Shown in pieces: positions 59,734 to 64,000 of a stretch of 64,000 bases of DNA (position 1 is the first letter of the stretch; every line of letters begins with the position of its first letter). Under the pieces are notes generated by a model. That model was not told the DNA's origin and did not search any database. It saw only the letters and a list, made by a program, of their open reading frames with translations. Made by a program: the position numbers and the translations under genes. This stretch comes from Sialis fuliginosa (Eukaryota; Arthropoda; Insecta; Megaloptera; Sialidae): assembly GCA_961205875.1 (NCBI GenBank), contig OY540813.1, positions 15,285,001 to 15,349,000 on the forward strand, given 5' to 3'.

Positions 59734-62700
59734 CTTTCCTAACAATAAATTTCTTTACATAATTTTGTTTAAAAACGATGAAAAACTAATCCAATACAAA
59801 AACTTTTGCAGTTTGTAAATATTTACTGTAATTAGATACCTAAGAGCAACCGGTATACGTATATTTACACAAATCTATTCAATAGAATGGGATCTACAGC
59901 ATGTAAATATTTGTATGAAAGTAAATTAAAACAGAACGTGTATGTATATGTGTACATATGCGTGTGTGCATATGTACTTATGTGCTATCAAAACATTAAA
60001 GTACATTACTCAGCTTACTTTGTTGAAATACTGGTGTTGATCTTTCTGCCTATATAGTAAATATGTAAGTTAGTATTCTAACTTTTAATTAATATCATGT
60101 TCGTGTTATAAACATGGGGATTTGCATAAGTGAAATATTGTTCAAGTAAATATGATTAGAAAATTCTTCAATGTTTTCATTTTTATTAAAAATATTTTTT
60201 TGTCGTTAACTTATATTTTCAATTTTATTTAACTATTGATAGTAGATATACATTACTATATTTTGGACTTGGTTAGTGATATAATTTTATTACCTACCTA
60301 ATAACTAGCTTTTGTACTTGAATGTCACTAAATCGATTTTGACATTAAAAAAAGTGTGTGGAATGAGGCTTTCAAATAATAGAGTAAGTCAATTATATCA
60401 TACACTTTGTCAGCGTGTCGCATTATATCGTAGTATATTAATATAATAGATTAATATACATTTAATTATGATTAATATATCTAATCTAAACGAAATTTTT
60501 CTCCGACTTGTGTTAAATGTTTATTTACTGTGTACATCTCTGGTACAATTATGTGCTGTCACACATTCTATGTATGTAACTAGAGAAATGTAAGTGAAAA
60601 TTCTATCCAAATCGTTTAAAAATTTTTGAGATTAGCGTTGGCAAGCAAACTCGGAAAAAAATATTTTTATTTTATATGACAAGCTGTGCCCCCGCGGCTT
60701 CGGTCGCGTGGACTACCGAATTATTGTTTAGGATTTTTCAAAAATATACATAGTTGAATTAGGTAAGTACAAACACGATTAATTATTGTTGTAATAACAA
60801 CACCTAAATTACCTAACAAAAACGGATTAGAAAAAAAACACAACTAATTTTTGTTCTGTTTAAATTTAAAAGTTAATTATTAAAAACAAAATAAACAATT
60901 GACGATCAAAACACAATGGCCGAATCGAAGGAGTCCGAATGCCAGTCTGTGATTTTTCCTTCTGCCCTGATTCCGTCTTTAGTTCGCACGTTGTTAATAA
61001 ATTTTTTTAGCGTGTATAACTTATTTAAAGATATTTCTTAAATTAAAAGACCAAATTGGATGTTGTAAAGGGCAAATTATATCTACATTAAGTACTTATG
61101 ATGATGAAAGGACTAATGTTTTGCAGGTCATAAGTCCATGTAAATGTCCAATGCAAAAAATCTGAAACAATCCAGAATGTATGTAGCATTTAATTAGTAT
61201 TTTCAATGAAAATTATAACGAACACTGTAGCAAAAATAGTTTATGAAAAATTTTGAAATAACTCTTTCTTATAAATCGTGGTGAGAATTGCTACGGAACC
61301 CTATCATGTGCGTGCTCAACACGCACTTGGCCGTTTTTTTTTTTTAATATTTACAAGGCATCTCAACTCTCAACGTAACTTACTTATAATAAAGTGAGAT
61401 GTTTTGAGAATCTATAACTTAAATGATTTAGTATTCAAATAAATAACAACGACATTTATAAATAACATAAATACGTTTTGAGTATTCTGATACGTTCAGG
61501 CATGTTTCACAAAAAACTTCGGAATGGAGAACTGGAGAGTGGCATTGTCCTACATCATATCTAATTGTAGTTTTTCTGCTGTGTTTTGTTACTTTCCCAG
61601 TTGCCCGACAGCTCTGCTGTTAAAGTTTTTTCACCACTTGACGAACTTATTATAAGAACACATTTGAAACAAACACTGGCACGTTTTTAGGTAAACTTAA
61701 AGAAAGAAAAAGTTTGCAGATTTTAATAAAATTTAATTATCTTTCTTTTGAATGTCTCTCTATTTTGTTATTATAATAATGTATATAATAAGATTAATAA
61801 GTACCATATTATATACCCTCTAGAGTACATTAATAGTTATGTTTTAATATAATTTATAAAATTTATATTTTATATTTAAGTCTGTGGGTAACTTCTTTGC
61901 CTAGTAAAATAAATATTGTTTTCTTAAAATTTATTTTGATATATTCGTATTTTCGCATTTTTATCATACGATAAAAACTGTATACTTGATTATACTTTTT
62001 TCTTATAATGTCATAACTTCACTTGTAGCAATGAACGTAAGATATAATATTAAAAATAGATACACTAGAAGAGAATCTCGACTGTCTATATCGGTCTCTA
62101 AGCAATTTGTTTGAAACTTAATAGAGTATCTTGTATAAAGCACAGTGCCGTAGCAAATTAAATTAGAATTCAACCTAAAAACTATGATATTACAATAAAA
62201 ATATAAAATAGTTTCCGATTTCCTTGCTATTTTACGAATATATATATTCACCAATAAATGCGCTAAATCGAGATTTTACTATTGAAATTATGATTATTAG
62301 TAATATTACTTTAGAATCTATAATTTTTACAATTTAATATTTCATCATATTTTCGTAATTTTAAAGTTATGCCAAAAATTAAGTTTACATTGTCTTTTAT
62401 GAAGAAGATCAAGGCAATAAAACACAATTAGAAATGATAATTTAAAAAATGAACGAAACTTTGCGAAATTAATATGTTATAATAGAAACAAAATACTTAA
62501 AAAAAGATTCCAGTTTAAAAATATTTTTTATTCAATTAATTTTATACGATTGAATATTTTTTAGTACTAGGCATACTTTCCTCCAGAACGAACAAACTTG
62601 GAGTAATATATCCAAAGATAGCGTACAGATATTGTCTACGCACGCCTGTCGAAAGAATTGAAAACGGCTTCTGAAATACGTTGCTGCTGCTCTGCGCATA

Positions 62701-64000
62701 ACCTTGTATAAATATTTAATAAAGATTCCTGCTACGATAAATATTGTTCGCGTCTTCCCGGCTGAGAAAGGTGTTTTCACCAAAGTATTTGTAATTTCTT
62801 ATGTAAATAATCGATTGTGAAACTGAAGCACGTACATGTAAATTTTAGTGTGTACTTTTTGATATTGGTATATTTTAAGGAAATAATATTTTATTATTAT
62901 AATGTGCTTGAGGTAAATGTAAAACACATTGAGTTTCTTTTATCAAATTTATTTCAAATAAATTGAAATATCACGTGGGAAATATTTATTTTTTATTCAT
63001 TTAATCTCCTCTATGAAGCTTTTCTACGAAAATTTCTGCAATAATCCTTCCAAGTTTATTAAATCAAAATAAACATTTTTTTGTACTTTTACTATAAAGT
63101 TGATGGTTTCCAAGAAAAAAATTCTAGAAAGTTTAAAAATCTCTAATTATTTTATTAAACGTCTTGGAAAATTTAACTCAGAAAAAAGTTATCTAATATA
63201 AGACAACATTTGCTTGTTTTTTTTTCTAGTAAAATAAAATACGTAATAAAAAATACAAGTTTTCATTTGAAAATCGTAAGTTGACATCACATTTGTTTGA
63301 ATCGAAAATGATAGATACTAAAAATTAAGATATTTAAAATAAAAAAAACTGATTTTTCTCTCATTTATTTAACTTCTACCTCCAGTAATAAAAAAGATCA
63401 CAGTGGTGGCCATGTTACACAAGTAAGTCATCTGTATATTTGACTGTACCTACATTATTATGTTATGTAGTCATTCAACCCATTGTTTTTTGAAAATTAA
63501 AGCAACTATATCATATTTTTAGTGGACCATAATATGAGAAACCATTTTTAACTTACTTCAATTTTCCAAAAATATTACGTTCAATTTAATTTTTATTATC
63601 TTTATAAATATATTTTAAATATGCAACTCGAAAGTAAAAATATATTTTATATTCCTAAAAATAATAAAAATGATAAAGAACGTTGTAAATGTAAAAACAC
63701 ATGATTAAAAAAGACATCAAAACTTTTTTAAAATTCAGTTATAATGTGTTTTTGCACCCTACACATTTATGTAAATATTATACAGGCATACATAATTTTG
63801 ATAAGCCTTTCTGTTTTATTTCTTAAATATAAAAACTTGTACTAATCCTTAGTATAACGATCTATGGCTGAGTTAATTTAAATTTAATGTTGTTTTTGTT
63901 TCATTCTTTCCGACTGCAATTACTGTAATGGAGCCAAGATAATCCTATAAAATTCATTTAAATGTCAAATAAAAGTTTTAATTCAATGTCGAGCCTTACA
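59734..64000. other. Intergenic region to the window end
   Basis: AT-rich with long homopolymer and TA runs. It has repeat fragments at 60680-60760 and 61200-61340 (GCTACGGAACCCTATCATGT, matching 20690). The frames at 62003-62254 and 62532-62783 on the - strand show no domain or splice support. I see no gene. Confidence 0.4.
60680..60760 (+). repeat. Retroelement-like 3' remnant (copy 2)
   Basis: CAAGCTGTGCCCCCGCGGCT followed by TCGGTCGCGTGGACTACCGA matches 25623 onward. The match is lost after about 80 bases. Confidence 0.45.

Overview
The window is an AT-rich piece of animal nuclear DNA, almost certainly from an insect. Its genes are split by many short introns with GT..AG borders. Between the genes lie many short DNA-transposon derivatives (MITEs), LINE remnants and low-complexity AT sequence. 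The order or species cannot be fixed from the sequence; a hemipteran would fit but is not shown. All four protein-coding genes I can support lie on the + strand. There is no operon, CRISPR array, rRNA or convincing tRNA.

Region by region: (1) 1942-7165 holds a divergent monocarboxylate-transporter-like gene (MCT, SLC16 family) whose first exon lies upstream of the window. (2) 7166-20068 is intergenic and full of inverted-repeat elements, including a 2.73 kb foldback hAT-type element at 15048-17778 with a perfect 8-bp target duplication. (3) 20069-33401 is a complete seven-exon MCT gene (578 codons) with large TE-filled introns. (4) 36136-40223 is a complete six-exon MCT gene (453 codons). Genes 2 and 3 share exact exon lengths in the membrane core, so they are tandem duplicates. 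(5) 44919-49699 is a complete nine-exon fatty acyl-CoA reductase gene (561 codons). (6) 49700-64000 has no gene I can support. It contains a 5'-truncated LINE with RNase H and a 3' zinc-knuckle-like segment, plus several MITEs.

The three MCT paralogues are predicted 12-TM plasma-membrane carriers. Copies 2 and 3 keep the D-x-x-x-R pair of TM8 that is needed for proton-coupled monocarboxylate transport in characterised MCTs. Copy 1 has lost it. The reductase would make fatty alcohols from acyl-CoA, for wax, cuticle lipid or pheromone. Nothing in the sequence links it functionally to the transporters.

The most notable non-gene signals are: the foldback hAT; six same-orientation copies of a 0.5 kb element that begins ATAAGGTACTGGCACCAGT, four of them in introns; a palindromic element built around seven AGATCT sites; an element whose two arms each contain their own hairpin; and a short transposon carrying a broken mariner-like helix-turn-helix reading frame. 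I did not find a convincing new multi-gene system.
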